A stretch of 64,000 nucleotides of DNA from Pseudomonadota bacterium. GTDB taxonomy: Bacteria > Desulfobacterota > Desulfobulbia > Desulfobulbales > Desulfocapsaceae. The number at the start of each line of letters is the position of its first letter. The stretch's first letter is position 1. The position numbers were made by a program, and so were the translations under genes. The notes beneath the pieces are model-generated. The model did not search any database. It was not told the DNA's origin and saw only the letters and a program-made list of their open reading frames with translations. Positions 35,144 to 44,667 of this stretch are shown piece after piece. The DNA lies in the NCBI GenBank assembly GCA_018820855.1, contig JAHJNL010000030.1:17817-81816 (forward strand), in the 5' to 3' direction.

Positions 35144-36067
35144 TTGAATGAGATGGATTTCCTAAAAGAAAACGTGCGCTCAGGAATGGTCGCCATTGTC
35201 GGTCCTCCCAACGCCGGCAAGTCTACTCTGATGAACCATCTCCTTGGGCAGAAGATATCTATTGTCAGCCATAAGCCTCAGACAACCAGAAATCGTATTC
35301 TTGGCATTGTCAATGGAGAGGACTATCAGATTGTCTTGCTTGACACTCCAGGGCTTCATAAGGCTCGTCAGCCCTTAAATCGCGAGATGGTACGTATCGC
35401 TATGGAAAGTCTGAGTGAGGTCGATGCGGTTGTCTACATGATTGATGTCTCGTTACCTCTTCCGGAAAAACAAAAAGAGGATGCGGGACAGGAAATGTTG
35501 GAGCAGATGAAGGGTGTGCAGGCACCTGTCATTTTACTCTTGAACAAAGTGGATCTGCTGGAAAAAGAGAAGCTCCTGCCTATGATAAAACGTTATTCCG
35601 ATCTCTACCCCTTTCACGGAGTACTCCCGGTTTCTGCATTAACGGGTGATGGGGCAGATCATCTTGTCCAGGAATTGCTGACTCTTCTTCCTCTGGGGCC
35701 ACGTTACTTTCCTGAAGATGTACCAACAGATGTCAGCGAACGATTTCTGGTGACTGAAATTATCAGAGAAAAGGTCTTTCTTCTTACCGGCCAGGAGGTC
35801 CCTTATTCCTGTGCTGTAACCATTGAGTCGTTTCAGGAAGATAACGTTAAACAGCTGACAACTATCCATGCGACCATTGTCCTTGAAAGAGATTCCCAAA
35901 AGGGCATTGTGATCGGAAAAGGGGGCAGTAAGCTGAAAAGTATTGGTATCGCTGCGCGTAAAGATATTGAAAAAATGCTGGACCAGAAGGTCCTTTTGAA
36001 ACTGTGGGTTAAAGTCAAAAAAAATTGGTCCAAGGATGAACGATTTCTGAAAGAAATTGGTTTTTAA
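35144..36067 (+). CDS. era: GTPase Era
   Basis: 307 aa starting at TTG 35144 (GAGGAG seven bases ahead); an ATG at 35153 also works. Binds 16S rRNA and helps assemble the small ribosomal subunit. G1 GPPNAGKST, G3 DTPGLHKARQPLN, G4 NKVD, and a C-terminal KH domain with GKGGSKLKSIGIAARKDIEK. A 257-base AT-rich divergent promoter region separates it from the RNase gene. Normal length for Era. Confidence 0.96.
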   Translation: MNEMDFLKENVRSGMVAIVGPPNAGKSTLMNHLLGQKISIVSHKPQTTRNRILGIVNGEDYQIVLLDTPGLHKARQPLNREMVRIAMESLSEVDAVVYMIDVSLPLPEKQKEDAGQEMLEQMKGVQAPVILLLNKVDLLEKEKLLPMIKRYSDLYPFHGVLPVSALTGDGADHLVQELLTLLPLGPRYFPEDVPTDVSERFLVTEIIREKVFLLTGQEVPYSCAVTIESFQEDNVKQLTTIHATIVLERDSQKGIVIGKGGSKLKSIGIAARKDIEKMLDQKVLLKLWVKVKKNWSKDERFLKEIGF

Positions 36068-36171
36068 AAGGATTTCAGAGCTGTTTTATAGACTTTCTAG
36101 TTGGAAAAAGATGGTCTGCTAGAGTGGTGTGTTGTGCGTCAGGAAACAGGAAACGTTTGAGGAGAATAAGT

Positions 36172-37071
36172 ATGATGGAAGCTATGCCGAACTGCACAGT
36201 GAACATAATGAAGCAAAGGTGCTGGTATGTTTTTCTGTCACTATTTGTATCCGTGAGTCTTGCCGCTCCTGTGTATGCAGCTGATTGTCAAGGGATAAAA
36301 AAGGCGATTCAGGCAGAAAGAAATCTAGCCTTGAGACGTGAAAAAGTGGCGGATGCCATCCTGCAGTGTCCGGACGATCCCGTCCTCAACTATAAATATG
36401 GACTCAGTCTTGAGCGTTTCAGGAAATATGATAAGGCCCTTGGCTATTATAAGAAGGCCGTTCTCCTTGATCCGAAAATGGGAAAGGCCTATGCGGGAAT
36501 GGGAGATATCTATCTCTATCTTGGATTATTGAACGAATCCATTGAGGCATACCAACAGGCAGTGAAACTCATGCCGACTGATGACCGGGCCGGCAACAGA
36601 CTGGCACGTCTGCAAATCAAAAGGAAGGCCCTTAGAGGTGAAGTGCTTACCGGGGTTGAGTTTATCAAGGTTATGGATAATAAAGGGAAAATATCCAACA
36701 ATACCTCTCTGCTTCTTACCGGTCCGGTTTTACAGTATCAGATTGCCTTTGCCGGTAATAGTGATATCCTGTTACCCATTGGAATCAGCCAGCTTGGCGC
36801 CGTTGGTCAGGCCATGCAGAATGATGCTATAAAAGATCTTCGTTTCGAGATCTCGACCCATGTGGGTTCATCCGTTTCCTCTTCGATTGCCACGGAAAAG
36901 TCTAAGAAGCGGGCTGAAATGATAAAAGAACAGTTGGTGACAAATTTTCAGATCAATCCCAACCGCATTGAGATCAAGTGGTATGGAGATTCCCAGACTC
37001 TGGAAATTGACAAGGTCACCGAGGACTGGTCACTCAATCACTGGGTGGAGTTCAGAAATATCAAGGAATAA
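36172..37071 (+). CDS. Exported TPR protein with OmpA-like C-terminus
   Basis: 299 aa from ATG 36172 after a GGAGAA site. A signal sequence ends near LAAPVYAAD. Two tetratricopeptide repeats follow (FRKYDKALGYYKKAVLLDPK and LGLLNESIEAYQQAVKLMPT), then a beta region and a C-terminal OmpA-like peptidoglycan-binding fold (STHVGSSVSSSIATEKSKKR and NPNRIEIKWYGDSQ). Probably a periplasmic scaffold tied to the cell wall. OmpA-like assignment rests on the fold pattern and is less sure than the TPR part. Confidence 0.75.
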   Translation: MMEAMPNCTVNIMKQRCWYVFLSLFVSVSLAAPVYAADCQGIKKAIQAERNLALRREKVADAILQCPDDPVLNYKYGLSLERFRKYDKALGYYKKAVLLDPKMGKAYAGMGDIYLYLGLLNESIEAYQQAVKLMPTDDRAGNRLARLQIKRKALRGEVLTGVEFIKVMDNKGKISNNTSLLLTGPVLQYQIAFAGNSDILLPIGISQLGAVGQAMQNDAIKDLRFEISTHVGSSVSSSIATEKSKKRAEMIKEQLVTNFQINPNRIEIKWYGDSQTLEIDKVTEDWSLNHWVEFRNIKE

Positions 37072-37245
37072 CCCATAGGTTATTGTCAGTCGTTGAGACC
37101 TTATTTGACAAGGAAAAGAAAGCTCGCTTTTCCAATATTCCCTGAGCAGAAGGACCTCAGTTGAGGATGCTTTGATCTGCTCAGCGAGCAACTTTGACAG
37201 GATCAGCAACCTCTTATAGCTACTGGCTTCAAGCAGTTGCTGTGA

Positions 37246-38037
37246 TCAGACATCGATATATCCTTCAAGGTATTGAACAGCCTTGCCTGATACGATGACT
37301 TGACTGTCCAGCACTCTGCATTTCAAAATACCACCTCGTTTAGAGGCTTGATAAGCGGTGAGGGTCTTTTTACCTAACCTTTGAGCCCATAGTGGTGCCA
37401 GTCCAGCATGAATTGAACCGGTAACGGGATCTTCATCACTGCCATTTGCAGGCCAGAAGTATCTTGAAATGAAATCATATTCCTTTGCTTGTGCCGTAAC
37501 TACAACATCAAGGGGAGCAAGCTTTTTGAGCTCATCAATGGTTGGGTGAACTGAGTACACGTCTTCTTCATTTGCATAAATGACAAAATATGCCTGCTGA
37601 TTCAGTAAAACCTCTTTGGGTATTATAGACAAACCGTTTGTCAGTTCCTTGGGAATATGAGTTATCCGTTCGGGCGTCCGTTTGGGAAATGTCATGTCTA
37701 TATGATCCTTTTGCGATTGCCGAACTTTCAGATTGCCAACAGCTTTGGCTGAAAATGTCAGCTCATCAATGGAGCTGTCTTGGTTAAATAATACAAATGC
37801 AGTAGCTAACGTGGCATGGCCACAGAAATCAATTTCAGTGATCGGAGAGAACCAGCGAATCTCATATGTATTGCTTCCACATTTTCTGGCAAAGGCTGTT
37901 TCAGACAGGTTGTTTTCAGTTGCGATTGATTGCATTAAACCGTCAGGTAAGCATTCGTCAGTAATTATAACAGCGGCATAATTACCTTTGAAGAGAGTAT
38001 CAGTGAATGCATCAATGTGATGGATTTTTAATCTCAC
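37246..38037 (-). CDS. PhzF-family isomerase/epimerase
   Basis: 263 aa. PhzF features: HHIDAFTDTLFKGNYAAVII at the start, the catalytic glutamate in ENNLSETAFARKCG, IDFCGHATLATAFVLF, and DPVTGSIHAGLAPLWA in the second half. The family isomerises small metabolites; only PhzF itself makes phenazine, so phenazine synthesis is not implied. Monocistronic between the TPR gene and the ZIP transporter. Confidence 0.92.
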   Translation of the reverse strand: MRLKIHHIDAFTDTLFKGNYAAVIITDECLPDGLMQSIATENNLSETAFARKCGSNTYEIRWFSPITEIDFCGHATLATAFVLFNQDSSIDELTFSAKAVGNLKVRQSQKDHIDMTFPKRTPERITHIPKELTNGLSIIPKEVLLNQQAYFVIYANEEDVYSVHPTIDELKKLAPLDVVVTAQAKEYDFISRYFWPANGSDEDPVTGSIHAGLAPLWAQRLGKKTLTAYQASKRGGILKCRVLDSQVIVSGKAVQYLEGYIDV

Positions 38038-38217
38038 TTGTATTCCTTTGTTTTTTGCTACAGTTTTTTAATTGTTCAGGTCGGCTGTAATAAGGAAAGA
38101 TGGAGAGGTGGCTTTTGCTGTTATGTGTAGGGCAGGATTAAAAAGAAGAGTTTCTGGCCTCCAGCTTGATGGATTCCCGGTGTGGTTTATATGTGAATAT
38201 TAATATCTTGAGGTATA

Positions 38218-39033
38218 TTATCCCAAAGACACATCAAGAATCATCATCACCGAAAAACCGACCATTGTTGTCATTGTTACCAAGTCAATGTTTCTATAGT
38301 CTCTTTGAGATTCCGGAATGAGTTCCTCCACTACAACAAAAATCATGGCACCCGCTGCAAAACAGAGAGCATAGGGAAGAATGTTTTGCATTTTTAGAAC
38401 AAATATTGCGCCAAGTACACCGGCAATTGGTTCTACTAGACCTGAAGCCTGTCCCATAAGAAAACTTTTCCCCTTAGACATTCCTTCCCTTCGCAGGGGC
38501 AGTGATACGGCAGAACCTTCGGGGAAATTCTGAATGCCAATACCCATTGCCAAGGCAATGGCTCCGCCAATTGTGGCGGAAGGAAGATCAGCCGCCACAG
38601 CTCCAAAGGCAACACCGACAGCAAGGCCTTCAGGTATATTGTGAAGAGTTATAGCAAGTACCAGCAGGGTACTTCGTTGCCATGATGTCTTTATCCCTTC
38701 ACTTTTATCAACGCTTAAACCAGGATGAAGGTGCGGCAGGAATTTGTCAATCACCCTCATGAAAACGCCTCCCCCCATAAATCCGATGACTGCGGTCAGC
38801 CATGGGATCTGCCCCATATGCTCTGCCATCTCTATGCCTGGTGCGAGAAGAGACCAGAAACTTGCGGCAATCATAACCCCGGCAGCGAACCCCAACATTG
38901 AATCCATCAGTTTCATGTTGACAGTTCTTGTAAAAAAAACAATTGCAGCCCCGGCAGCGGTTACGGCCCAAGTGAAAAGTGTGGCAAAAAGTGCCTGCGT
39001 AATAGGATTGAATTGTTGTATGAAATCGATCAT
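38218..39033 (-). CDS. ZIP-family metal transporter
   Basis: 271 aa with eight helices. The ZIP metal sites are present: HNIPEGLAVGVAFGAVAADL in helix 4 and QNFPEGSAVSLPLRREGMSK in helix 5. Takes up zinc or a similar divalent metal into the cytoplasm. A 185-base gap to the PhzF gene suggests its own transcript. Similar to ZupT/GufA. Confidence 0.93.
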   Translation of the reverse strand: MIDFIQQFNPITQALFATLFTWAVTAAGAAIVFFTRTVNMKLMDSMLGFAAGVMIAASFWSLLAPGIEMAEHMGQIPWLTAVIGFMGGGVFMRVIDKFLPHLHPGLSVDKSEGIKTSWQRSTLLVLAITLHNIPEGLAVGVAFGAVAADLPSATIGGAIALAMGIGIQNFPEGSAVSLPLRREGMSKGKSFLMGQASGLVEPIAGVLGAIFVLKMQNILPYALCFAAGAMIFVVVEELIPESQRDYRNIDLVTMTTMVGFSVMMILDVSLG

Positions 39034-39249
39034 TGTCGGATACTTTGTACCATGAATAACGTTAACTGATAAACAAGATAACTATCAGTACGACGGTTGA
39101 TTCCCTTACTGACGCAGCCATTACGATATTTCCACAATCAGTTTCGTCTGACGAATTTTGAGGGAATGTTCAATGGCCTGAAACAATGCTTTTAACAAGC
39201 TCAGCACGGAATGCTATGAAAGCAGGATGCTAAGAGAGCATTGAGATGA

Positions 39250-40689
39250 CTAGCGCGGTTTCTGCGGATAGTTTTCCAGGTCTGAGTTGGTCCTGTATTC
39301 GGTATAGAGGTTGAGGCTTTTGAGGATATTCAGACCAGTCCGTAACTGATTGTCCTGTTTCAATCTTTGACTGATTGCCTGTTGCTCTTTAGTGTCTATT
39401 GCTTCTGGTGCGGGAGAAGCTTCTTCCGCCGGCACTTTGGCCGAATCTTTACGGTTGAGGATATGATTCTTCAGATCTGCCTCTTTGACAAAATCGGGCA
39501 GGATCCTTTTCTCCTCAGCCTGTTCTGTATAAGGAAGGCGAGGTACCTCCACATCAGGTACAATGCCTGTAGCCTGGATCGATCTGCCGTTCGGGGTGTA
39601 ATAACGGGCTGTGGTCAAGCGCAGACCGGCTCCGTCAGGCATGGGCAGGATCGTCTGTACCGATCCCTTGCCGAATGTCTGGGTACCGACAATGACTCCT
39701 CGTTTGTGATCCTGAATCGCTCCGGCGACAATCTCAGATGCACTGGCCGAGCCCTCATTGACTAACACAACGAGGGGGTAGAGGTTTTTTCCATTATTGG
39801 CATGGGCTTGAAAAGTCATGTTCTGTTCAGGAAGTCGTCCCTTGGTATAGACTATCAGTCCCTCTTCCAGAAATGTATCAGCAACAGAAATTGCCTGGTC
39901 GAACAGGCCACCTGGGTTGTTGCGTAAATCAAGAATTAATCCTTTGATCTGCTGTTCGTTGTTGAGTTTTACCAGCTTTTCTTTCAGGTCTTTCGTGGTT
40001 TGCCCCTGAAAGTTAGTGATCCTGATGTAGGCAAAACCGGGCTCAAGAAAGGCACCGCTGATACTTTGCAGAGAAATGATGTCACGAACAAGGGTGATCT
40101 CTTTTAAGTCCTGCCATCCATCCCGGTAAATGGAAATAGTTACTTCACTTCCCTTTGGACCCCGCAGTTTCTTGATGGCATCCATGGATGGCATGTTTTT
40201 GGTTACTTCGCCATTGATCTTGACAATGAGGTCCTTTGCCTGCAGGCCTGCTTTATCAGCGGGTGTTCCTTCGATGGGAGAAATGACGGTGAGAATACCA
40301 TCCCGAACCGTTATCTCCACTCCAATTCCTGAAAAGCTGCCGCGTGTCTCATCTTGCAGCTCCTCAAAGTCGTTGGCGGTCAGGTAGGATGAGTGAGGGT
40401 CAAGGGAAAGAAGCATACCGTTGATTGCCCCTTCAAGGGTCTCATTGGTGTCAATCTCTTCCACGTAATTCTCTTGCAGGATGCTGAGAACATTGGCAAA
40501 GATTTCGAGTTGGCGGTAGGTCGCCTCCCTTTCTTCCTGAGAAATAGCGGCTTGGCATATGCCGGTGAATGCCATGCAAAAAGAGAGGGTGAGAAACAAG
40601 AAGAGCGCTGGTGCTTTCACGTGTTGTCCGTTTGCTGAGTTTCTTACAGCATTATGGGTTGATCTGTTTTGCTTGAGTTCGATTCGCAT
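39250..40689 (-). CDS. ctpA: Carboxyl-terminal processing protease (S41)
   Basis: About 479 aa from ATG 40689; the frame to 40761 would overlap the preceding gene. A signal sequence (LFLFLTLSFCMAFTGICQAA) directs it to the periplasm. A PDZ domain (SFSGIGVEITVRDGILTVIS) precedes the S41 protease core with the catalytic serine in NEGSASASEIVAGAI and lysine in VGTQTFGKGSVQTI. Trims C-termini of envelope proteins. Last gene of the cooC-ftsE-ftsX-envC-ctpA series, 40 bases after envC, which ties it to cell wall hydrolase control. Confidence 0.95.
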   Translation of the reverse strand: MRIELKQNRSTHNAVRNSANGQHVKAPALFLFLTLSFCMAFTGICQAAISQEEREATYRQLEIFANVLSILQENYVEEIDTNETLEGAINGMLLSLDPHSSYLTANDFEELQDETRGSFSGIGVEITVRDGILTVISPIEGTPADKAGLQAKDLIVKINGEVTKNMPSMDAIKKLRGPKGSEVTISIYRDGWQDLKEITLVRDIISLQSISGAFLEPGFAYIRITNFQGQTTKDLKEKLVKLNNEQQIKGLILDLRNNPGGLFDQAISVADTFLEEGLIVYTKGRLPEQNMTFQAHANNGKNLYPLVVLVNEGSASASEIVAGAIQDHKRGVIVGTQTFGKGSVQTILPMPDGAGLRLTTARYYTPNGRSIQATGIVPDVEVPRLPYTEQAEEKRILPDFVKEADLKNHILNRKDSAKVPAEEASPAPEAIDTKEQQAISQRLKQDNQLRTGLNILKSLNLYTEYRTNSDLENYPQKPR

Positions 40690-40729
40690 GATAGATGTTC
40701 TGGGTGTATTGTTGGTCTTTGGGAACAGT

Positions 40730-42016
40730 TTAATGGGAGGATTCTCCTTTGCGGACTTCACTGTCTGTCATGGGCAGGGTTAGGCCGACTGTGTCAAGCC
40801 AGAGCAGAGGGTCTTCCGGGGTTGAACCGTGCCGGATTTCAAAATAAACTCCTTCGTCCATCAGGGTGGCGGTATCTCCGGTGAGAGCAATGAGTTCCCC
40901 CTGATCAACTTTTTCTCCTTTCTGCTTTAACAGTTTTTCAAGCCTTGAGATGATGGAGAAGTAGTTGTGGCCATGATCAATAATAATTGTATTGCCATAT
41001 CCGCGGAGATAAGAGGCGTAGGCGATAGTCCCTTCGTAAATGGCCTGCACTTTGTTTATACCAGGTGCAGAGATCGTAATACCTGTGGGTTTTCCAGTGA
41101 TGCCGAGACGATTTTCCCGTTTCTGGCCGAACAGGGCAGTGATCTCTCCCTGAACCGGAGCGGGATGTTTTCCTTTGTTGGCCAGAAAACCCTGGTCAAG
41201 GAGCGTATCCTCTTTTTTCAGGGCTTCAAGGGATTCGGAAAGTTCATCTGCTGCCTTTTCCATCTCCCTGACAGCCTGCTCGTGGAGGAGCTTCTGGGTC
41301 TTTATCTGGCTCAGCAGGGCTTCTTTTTCTTTTTTTGATTCGTTGATATCTTCCTGCTTCACTTTGGCCATAGTGATAAAATCATCGAGCACAGTTTGTT
41401 CCCGGTTGAGCATTGCTCGAGATTTCTGCAGTTCATCAATACTGTTCCGAAAGACATCAATGAGCTTCTTGTCGTAGTCTATAAGGTTTGTAAATGAGTC
41501 GCGAAAACTGAGCAACCGCGGCAGGCTGTCTGTGGAAAAGGCGACATTGGCAAAACCGATCTTTCCCATCTTGTAATACGCCTTAATACGCTTCTGCAGA
41601 TGATTTTGAACTATTTGTTTTTCGGCAAGGGCCTGATGCAGCTCACTTTCTTTGATTGCTGTCAGATCCTGCTGTGCCTCCATTTGTTTTTCCAGGTCTT
41701 GGAGCTTGGCCAGTTGTTCAAGTAGGCCGGTATCGATTTGTTCCAGTTCCCGCAAAAGGTTGCGTTCTTCCTGCTCGGAAAAATACACCTGATCCTGCTG
41801 TTGTTTGATCCCTTCCTGCAGTTTTCTGATATTGATGCGATACCCCTCTATTCCCTTTTCAATCCGCTGCTTTTTCTCCTTACGGTCTGTTGATGTTCCA
41901 CTTTCCGCAAAGGATCCAGTGGGCAGAAGCAGAGCCGAGAGGACAAAAAAGATGCATGCCATTTGGAATAGTCGCTTATGGGTGTGAATTCTGGCATGTA
42001 AGGAGTGAGATGTCAT
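40730..42016 (-). CDS. envC: EnvC-like murein hydrolase activator
   Basis: 428 aa: signal sequence (ACIFFVLSALLLPTGSFAES), two long coiled coils (residues about 45-130 and 170-270) and a C-terminal LytM domain (IIIDHGHNYFSIISRL, then VYFEIRHGSTPEDPLLWL). The zinc ligands of active M23 peptidases are not all present: the HxH and HxxxD sites are replaced, as in E. coli EnvC, which activates amidases without cutting. It sits directly after ftsEX, whose complex is known to control EnvC. The region before its start lacks a normal ribosome site, so coupling to ftsX is likely. Confidence 0.92.
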   Translation of the reverse strand: MTSHSLHARIHTHKRLFQMACIFFVLSALLLPTGSFAESGTSTDRKEKKQRIEKGIEGYRINIRKLQEGIKQQQDQVYFSEQEERNLLRELEQIDTGLLEQLAKLQDLEKQMEAQQDLTAIKESELHQALAEKQIVQNHLQKRIKAYYKMGKIGFANVAFSTDSLPRLLSFRDSFTNLIDYDKKLIDVFRNSIDELQKSRAMLNREQTVLDDFITMAKVKQEDINESKKEKEALLSQIKTQKLLHEQAVREMEKAADELSESLEALKKEDTLLDQGFLANKGKHPAPVQGEITALFGQKRENRLGITGKPTGITISAPGINKVQAIYEGTIAYASYLRGYGNTIIIDHGHNYFSIISRLEKLLKQKGEKVDQGELIALTGDTATLMDEGVYFEIRHGSTPEDPLLWLDTVGLTLPMTDSEVRKGESSH

Positions 42017-42031
42017 CAGGTCAGGAGGTGA

Positions 42032-42919
42032 CTAAATTTTTAAGAATTTCTGTATAGAGGTGAAACTGCCTATGGTACAGAGGCCAATGGAGCCAAGAAT
42101 TATAGAGACAATGACCATGGGCGGGAAAAAGGTAAAGTGAAAGAGGTTTATGAGGCCCGGACCTGTAAAGTGGAGGCTGATCCATTGAAAAAGGATATAG
42201 AGAGCAGAAAGTCCAATAATGGACCCCATGAGGCCTTGGAGGGTCCCTTCCAGGAGAAAGGGAGTTCTGATGTAATTGTTTGTGGCACCGACCAGTTTTA
42301 AAAGTTCCAGTTCCTCATGTCGGCCCATGATGGTGAGACGAATGGTGTAGGCGACCATGAAGGTGGCGGTGAGGATGAGCAGGGTGCCGCTGAGCAACAC
42401 GACAATGGTGATCAGTCTGGTAAAATAGTAAAATCGTTCCACCCATTCCTGACCGTACTGTACTTTTTCACTGCCGGGAAGTGTCGCCAGATATTCGGAA
42501 AAGAGCTTGATCTGGTTGTAGCCCCGGAGGCTTTTCAGGGGGACGACTTCGATGGAGGCAGGAAGGAAGTCCCTGGGCATATCTGTCAAGACGTCGGAGT
42601 CTTCTCCCAGTTGCTCGGCAAAACGTTCATAGGCGTCAGATTTCGAGATAAACTGGATTGATTCTGTCTTGTCAAAGTTGTTGATCTTGCGTCGAAGTTG
42701 CTCCTGCATCTCTGGCCCAGGGTCATCTTCCAGGTAGACAATGAGGCGGAGGTCGTCGCTCAGCCTGTCACCGGCACCGATCATGTTGGTGTAGATGAGA
42801 TAGAAGAAGGCAAAGATCAGCACTGAGAGGCTGACCGTGAGAAAGGTCATGAACTGAGAGGTCCAGGTCTGGCGCAGATTGCGGCCTGCCTGCCTGAAGA
42901 CGGCGAACCAGAAATTCAT
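42032..42919 (-). CDS. ftsX: Cell division ABC transporter permease FtsX
   Basis: 295 aa, four helices with a large loop after the first: N-terminal AGRNLRQTWTSQFMTFLTVS, a periplasmic region of about 130 residues, and the three-helix FtsX domain with GRHEELELLKLVGATNNYIR. With FtsE it forms a complex that drives cell wall hydrolase activation at division. The ATG overlaps the ftsE stop by one base (TGATG); envC follows after 15 bases. Confidence 0.95.
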   Translation of the reverse strand: MNFWFAVFRQAGRNLRQTWTSQFMTFLTVSLSVLIFAFFYLIYTNMIGAGDRLSDDLRLIVYLEDDPGPEMQEQLRRKINNFDKTESIQFISKSDAYERFAEQLGEDSDVLTDMPRDFLPASIEVVPLKSLRGYNQIKLFSEYLATLPGSEKVQYGQEWVERFYYFTRLITIVVLLSGTLLILTATFMVAYTIRLTIMGRHEELELLKLVGATNNYIRTPFLLEGTLQGLMGSIIGLSALYILFQWISLHFTGPGLINLFHFTFFPPMVIVSIILGSIGLCTIGSFTSIQKFLKI

Positions 42920-43590
42920 CAGCGACTATTCCTTGAGAGCGAGTGAATCTTGCCGTTGCGCAGTTCCATGACGCGATGATTCCCCTTTTGATAGATGGAT
43001 GCATCATGGGTGGCGATGACGATGGTGGCACCGGCCTTGTTGCAGCGGGTAAGAAGATCCATGACCCGTTCTGTGGTGGCGGCGTCCAGATTGCCGGTGG
43101 GTTCATCCACCAGAATCAGGCGCGGTGAATTGGCCACCGAGCGGGCCAAGGCAATCCGCTGCTGCTCACCACGGGAGAGATCTCCGGTGAGGGCATCGTG
43201 CTTGTCTGTGAGCTGCAGCTGTTCAAGAAGATCCCGCACCCGCTGTCTGATGGCCCGCGGTTTCTTATAGGAGACTTCCATGGAGATGGCGATGTTCTCA
43301 GCAACAGTGCGGTCGCTCAGGAGTTTGAAGTCCTGGTAGGCCACTCCGATTTTCTGGCGCAGGTGAGCAAGTTTTTTACCCTTGAGGTTGTTGATGTTGT
43401 GTCCGGCGACCTCAATGAGTCCCTTGCTGGGGGTATCCATGTTACAGATCAGTTTGAGCAGTGTGGTTTTTCCGGCGCCGCTTCTGCCGATGAGAAAAAA
43501 CAGCTCTCCGGTATCTACGGTAAAGGAGATGTCAGACAAGGCCTTGATGTCCGGGGCATAGGTTCGGCTGACCTTGATCATTTCGATCAT
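42919..43590 (-). CDS. ftsE: Cell division ATP-binding protein FtsE
   Basis: About 223 aa from ATG 43590, the normal FtsE length; a TTG-started frame reaches 43650 but adds a poor tail. ABC ATPase: Walker A GRSGAGKTTLLKLI, signature LSRGEQQRIALARSVA, Walker B RLILVDEPTGNLDAATTERV. Binds FtsX. Lies 63 bases after the CooC-like gene and overlaps ftsX. Confidence 0.95.
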   Translation of the reverse strand: MIEMIKVSRTYAPDIKALSDISFTVDTGELFFLIGRSGAGKTTLLKLICNMDTPSKGLIEVAGHNINNLKGKKLAHLRQKIGVAYQDFKLLSDRTVAENIAISMEVSYKKPRAIRQRVRDLLEQLQLTDKHDALTGDLSRGEQQRIALARSVANSPRLILVDEPTGNLDAATTERVMDLLTRCNKAGATIVIATHDASIYQKGNHRVMELRNGKIHSLSRNSR

Positions 43591-43653
43591 GGTGTTGCCA
43601 GGAATGTCTTTTGTCTCGATGGGATCTTGGTTCTGCACGATTTTGGGCAATGA

Positions 43654-44421
43654 TTAATCCTGATCAAAAAAAATGTTATCGAAAATAGAAGTAACGGTGG
43701 CTATTACATCTGCTGAATCATCAAGCTTAAGATATGATTCACCGGAAAGTTCCTGGTTGATGAGAGCCTCACTTGAGGGAACGATGCCACCAAGTTCCAT
43801 ACCACTGTCACGTACCGCTTCATCTATCTTGTCCTGCAGCGCTGCGGGTACCGGTTGGGGAGCCCGGTTGACCAGAAGATACTGTTTCTTGATCTCAAGG
43901 CCAAGGGGCGCGGTGATCTCAGAAATACGTTTTGCGGTGAGAATGCCTCGGGCGGATGGATCGGAAGTCACCAGGAGATAGTCGATGGAGCGCAGATTCA
44001 TGCGACTGAGGTGCTCCATGCCCGCCTCGTTGTCGACAATGATGTATTTGTAGTTTGACGCCAGTTTGTCCATGGTCATGGCCAGATACTGGTTGGCAGC
44101 GCAGTAGCAGCCGGGACCATCGGGTTGGCCCATCACCAGAAGGTCAAAGCCGGTTTCTTCTATCAGGGCTTGATGGATTTTCATTTCCATGAACTGGTCG
44201 CGGGTTATGTTGGGAGGAAGCTCGCTTTTCAGCTCCTGACGGATCCGGCCGAGTGTCAGGCCTACATCCAGACCTAAAAGTTCGTTCAGGTTGGCGTTGG
44301 AATCGGCGTCAACCAGGAGAAACGGTGTCTTTTTCTTTTTCAGCAGGTATCTGGTGAGTAGGGCAGAAATGGTAGTCTTTCCGGTGCCACCCTTACCGGC
44401 CATGGCGATAACTTTAGTCAT
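43654..44421 (-). CDS. CooC-type nickel-insertion ATPase
   Basis: 255 aa. SIMIBI-class ATPase with the deviant P-loop GKGGTGKTTISALL and the CXC pair in GQPDGPGCYCAANQYL, the metal-binding site of CooC proteins that mature nickel carbon monoxide dehydrogenase. The Walker B-like VDNEAGMEHLSRM and the LLVNRAPQPVP segment also match. It is the first gene before ftsE-ftsX, an unexpected setting, since no dehydrogenase gene is adjacent. Confidence in the family is high; its client here is unknown. Confidence 0.9.
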   Translation of the reverse strand: MTKVIAMAGKGGTGKTTISALLTRYLLKKKKTPFLLVDADSNANLNELLGLDVGLTLGRIRQELKSELPPNITRDQFMEMKIHQALIEETGFDLLVMGQPDGPGCYCAANQYLAMTMDKLASNYKYIIVDNEAGMEHLSRMNLRSIDYLLVTSDPSARGILTAKRISEITAPLGLEIKKQYLLVNRAPQPVPAALQDKIDEAVRDSGMELGGIVPSSEALINQELSGESYLKLDDSADVIATVTSIFDNIFFDQD

Positions 44422-44667
44422 GCTTGGTCTCTATGTGAAGTGGATAAAAAGAGTAATTAAAGATAGAATTATCCCCATACTCTAATTAAGGCATATGCTT
44501 ATGTCAAATTTAAAGGTGAGTCAACTGTTTTTGCCACTTTCTCCTTGCAACTTCAACAGCAGTTGTTATTTTTGTAAGTTTTGTAAGAGAAATCAGTATG
44601 AATCAGACAACCATTCTGCATGAAGGGCTCCCGAGAGCCTGGCTGCAGAAGATATAAGGAGATCGAT

